Assembly: GCA_002309765.1 (NCBI GenBank) | Contig: DBXY01000015.1 | Span: forward strand, 40,003 to 65,599 | Length of the DNA: 25,597 nt | Reading direction: 5' to 3' | Origin: Verrucomicrobia bacterium UBA1200 | GTDB taxonomy: Bacteria; Verrucomicrobiota; Kiritimatiellia; RFP12; UBA1067 | Shown here: positions 24,415-25,597 of the stretch, piece by piece | How the letters are laid out: each line of letters begins with the position of its first letter | Numbering within the stretch: position 1 is the stretch's first letter | The notes under the pieces: generated by a model | Told to the model about the DNA's origin: nothing | What the model saw: the letters and a program-made list of their open reading frames with translations, nothing else | Databases searched by the model: none | Program-made: the position numbers and the translations under genes

Positions 24415-25266
24415 ATGTTTTCTTATCTCAGTATTCTCGGTTTTGCGGGTTTGGCGTTGGCGGCGGTGGCGGAACCGTCGGTTGTACAGCTTTGGCCCGA
24501 AGGGAAAATCCCGCTCAAGACCAGCGAAAAGGTCGAACACGCTGTTCCTTCTCGCGGCGATGACATTGTTCGTCTTACCGATGTCAACGTTCCCACTTTG
24601 ACGGCGTTTTTGGCTCCCGATACCGGCAAGCCGGTGCCGGCGGTGTTGATCTGCCCCGGCGGCGGATACAGCATTTTGGCATGGAACCACGAGGGCACGG
24701 AGATTGCCGAATGGCTGAACAGTCAGGGTGTTTCCGCTTTCGTGCTGAAATACCGGGTGCCCGGCCAGCGCGATGCCGCGTTTTGCGACGCACAGCGCGC
24801 AATGGGGTTGATTCGCGAACGCGCCAATGAGTTCCGCGTCGATCCGAAACGGCTTGGTATCATGGGGTTTTCGGCCGGCGCGCACCTTTCGGTCCGGGTT
24901 TGCACCAATTTTGACAAGCGTTTTTACGAGCCGGTGGATGACGCCGACCGTCAGTCGTGCCGACCGGATTTCGCGCTGATTATCTATCCGGCGTATCTGT
25001 ACAAAAAAGGTACTTTTGAAATGGTGGACGATTTGCCGGTGACCAAGGAAACCCCGCCGACGTTTCTGGTTCAAGCCGAAGACGACCGTTCGCTGATCGA
25101 TAGTAGCATCGCGTATTTCATTGCCCTTAAGGCGGTCAACGTGCCTGCGGAGATGCACATTTATCCCAGCGGCGGACACGGATACGGTTTGCGCCAGCGC
25201 GGTAAACCGACCGATCGGTGGGGGGATTTGGCGAAAGTCTGGCTTGGCGGCATCATCAAAAAATGA
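24415..25266 (+). CDS. Secreted alpha/beta-hydrolase esterase (acetyl-xylan-esterase-like, BD-FAE type)
   Basis: ATG 24415 is chosen because CGGAGGA lies directly before it and it begins a signal-like segment (SYLSILGFAGLALAAVA); the frame is open 30 codons upstream without a ribosome site. The 283-residue protein has the alpha/beta-hydrolase order: oxyanion-hole strand ICPGGGYSILAW, nucleophile elbow GFSAGAH with S153, acidic residue in EDDRSLI (D223 or D224) and catalytic histidine in SGGHGYG (H255). Proteins of this type deacetylate xylan or other plant glycans outside the cytoplasm. Its stop is 7 bp before the next ATG. It is transcribed divergently from the island operon but uses codons like those of the left half of the window. 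Confidence 0.87.
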   Translation: MFSYLSILGFAGLALAAVAEPSVVQLWPEGKIPLKTSEKVEHAVPSRGDDIVRLTDVNVPTLTAFLAPDTGKPVPAVLICPGGGYSILAWNHEGTEIAEWLNSQGVSAFVLKYRVPGQRDAAFCDAQRAMGLIRERANEFRVDPKRLGIMGFSAGAHLSVRVCTNFDKRFYEPVDDADRQSCRPDFALIIYPAYLYKKGTFEMVDDLPVTKETPPTFLVQAEDDRSLIDSSIAYFIALKAVNVPAEMHIYPSGGHGYGLRQRGKPTDRWGDLAKVWLGGIIKK

Positions 25267-25273
25267 GGCGGTA

Positions 25274-25519
25274 ATGAATAGCGAAAACGATGGCATCGAA
25301 CGTAATTTGGGCGAACAGCCGATTGCCAAAATTTTGGCCGACCGTGGGTTGAAGCACCATGATTTGGTGGTGGCTTCGGCTGTCCCGATGACGCACAAGA
25401 TGGTGGCGCGGGCCTGCAAGGGGCGTCGGCTGACCCCGAATGTAAAGGAAAAAATCCTGCAGGCGTTGTGCGCCGCAACCGGCGAAACTTTCACCTTGCG
25501 GGACTTGTTCAATTATTAA
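25274..25519 (+). CDS. Small putative DNA-binding (HTH, Cro/XRE-like) protein
   Basis: An 81-residue acidic-to-basic protein starting 7 bp after the esterase stop, with GAGGCGG directly before the ATG. The middle section, MTHKMVARACKGRRLTPNVK followed by EKILQALCAATG, has the size and charge pattern of a helix-turn-helix of the Cro/XRE kind. The order is a basic recognition-like helix, a proline-containing turn and a C-terminal helix. A regulator of the adjacent esterase and Tat-protein genes is possible but unproven. No other domain is present. I recognise the general fold pattern only, not a named family. Confidence 0.75.
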   Translation: MNSENDGIERNLGEQPIAKILADRGLKHHDLVVASAVPMTHKMVARACKGRRLTPNVKEKILQALCAATGETFTLRDLFNY

Positions 25520-25539
25520 TTTTTAATGCGGGGGCGGTC

Positions 25540-25597
25540 ATGTTTGCAAGCGTTCCGGTTTCACGCCGCGATTTTATCGCGATCGCCGCTATGGCGG
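25540..25597 (+). CDS. Start of a Tat-exported protein (3' end outside window)
   Basis: ATG 25540 is preceded by GGGGGCGG and begins MFASVPVSRRDFIAIAAMA. SRRDFIA is a near-perfect twin-arginine motif followed by a hydrophobic segment, so the product is exported folded through the Tat system. Only 19 codons are visible. Tat substrates in such organisms are often Gfo/Idh/MocA oxidoreductases, sulfatases or DUF1501 proteins, but the identity cannot be read here. Confidence 0.8.
   Translation, partial: MFASVPVSRRDFIAIAAMA

Noticed and set aside
24370..25512. 380-codon minus-strand open frame
   Set aside because: It is antisense to the esterase and the small HTH-like gene, with no motif and no ribosome site.
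1..25597. CRISPR arrays, tRNA or rRNA genes, riboswitches
   Set aside because: I saw no regularly spaced repeats, no cloverleaf-like or conserved rRNA stretches and no known riboswitch core. Covariance-model searches would be needed to exclude small RNAs.

Overview
The window reads as chromosome of a Gram-negative, polysaccharide-degrading bacterium. The combination of many secreted glycoside hydrolases, a GH127-rich operon, a Tat-secreted protein, a XylR-type regulator and a sigma-54 activator suits the Lentisphaerota/Kiritimatiellota part of the PVC superphylum. That placement is inferred from protein style; no rRNA or other phylogenetic marker is present.

Layout. (1) 1-429: the 3' end of a GAPDH gene, closed by a strong intrinsic terminator. 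(2) 569-10717, plus strand: a compact run of seven genes ending in a clear terminator. They are a GH127 beta-L-arabinofuranosidase-type enzyme, a membrane-anchored coiled-coil protein, an ABC-2 permease, its ATPase, the tRNA methyltransferase TrmL, a large clan-A-type secreted glycoside hydrolase and a second GH127-superfamily enzyme. Junctions are overlapping or only 0-44 bp apart. (3) 10760-15780, minus strand: a sigma-54-dependent AAA+ activator and, downstream of it, a 1124-residue LplT-PlsC-acyl-ACP synthetase (Aas) fusion. A full match to the -24/-12 sigma-54 promoter consensus lies directly before the fusion gene. The two genes therefore look like a dedicated, activator-controlled phospholipid remodelling unit. 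(4) 15868-16336: a 469-bp decayed IS3-type element. (5) 16374 to about 24300, minus strand: a second carbohydrate island whose codon choice visibly differs from the left half. It holds a GH42-like enzyme, an (alpha/alpha)-toroid-like enzyme, a broken XylR/AraC regulator and a DUF2341-LamG-GH5 glycanase. Regulatory-looking repeats lie in its gaps, including an 18-bp perfect inverted repeat around 289 bp. (6) 24415 to the end, plus strand: a secreted alpha/beta-hydrolase esterase, an 81-residue putative DNA-binding protein and the start of a Tat-exported protein.

Functionally, the secreted enzymes would take apart plant or host glycans (arabinose-containing side chains, beta-glycans, acetyl esters). 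The ABC exporter and the coiled-coil protein may serve the envelope. The Aas fusion recycles lysophospholipids. The best candidate for something new is the sigma-54 activator/promoter/LplT-Aas unit. Next come the possible inverton beside the broken regulator and the uncharacterised coiled-coil/ABC-2/TrmL arrangement.
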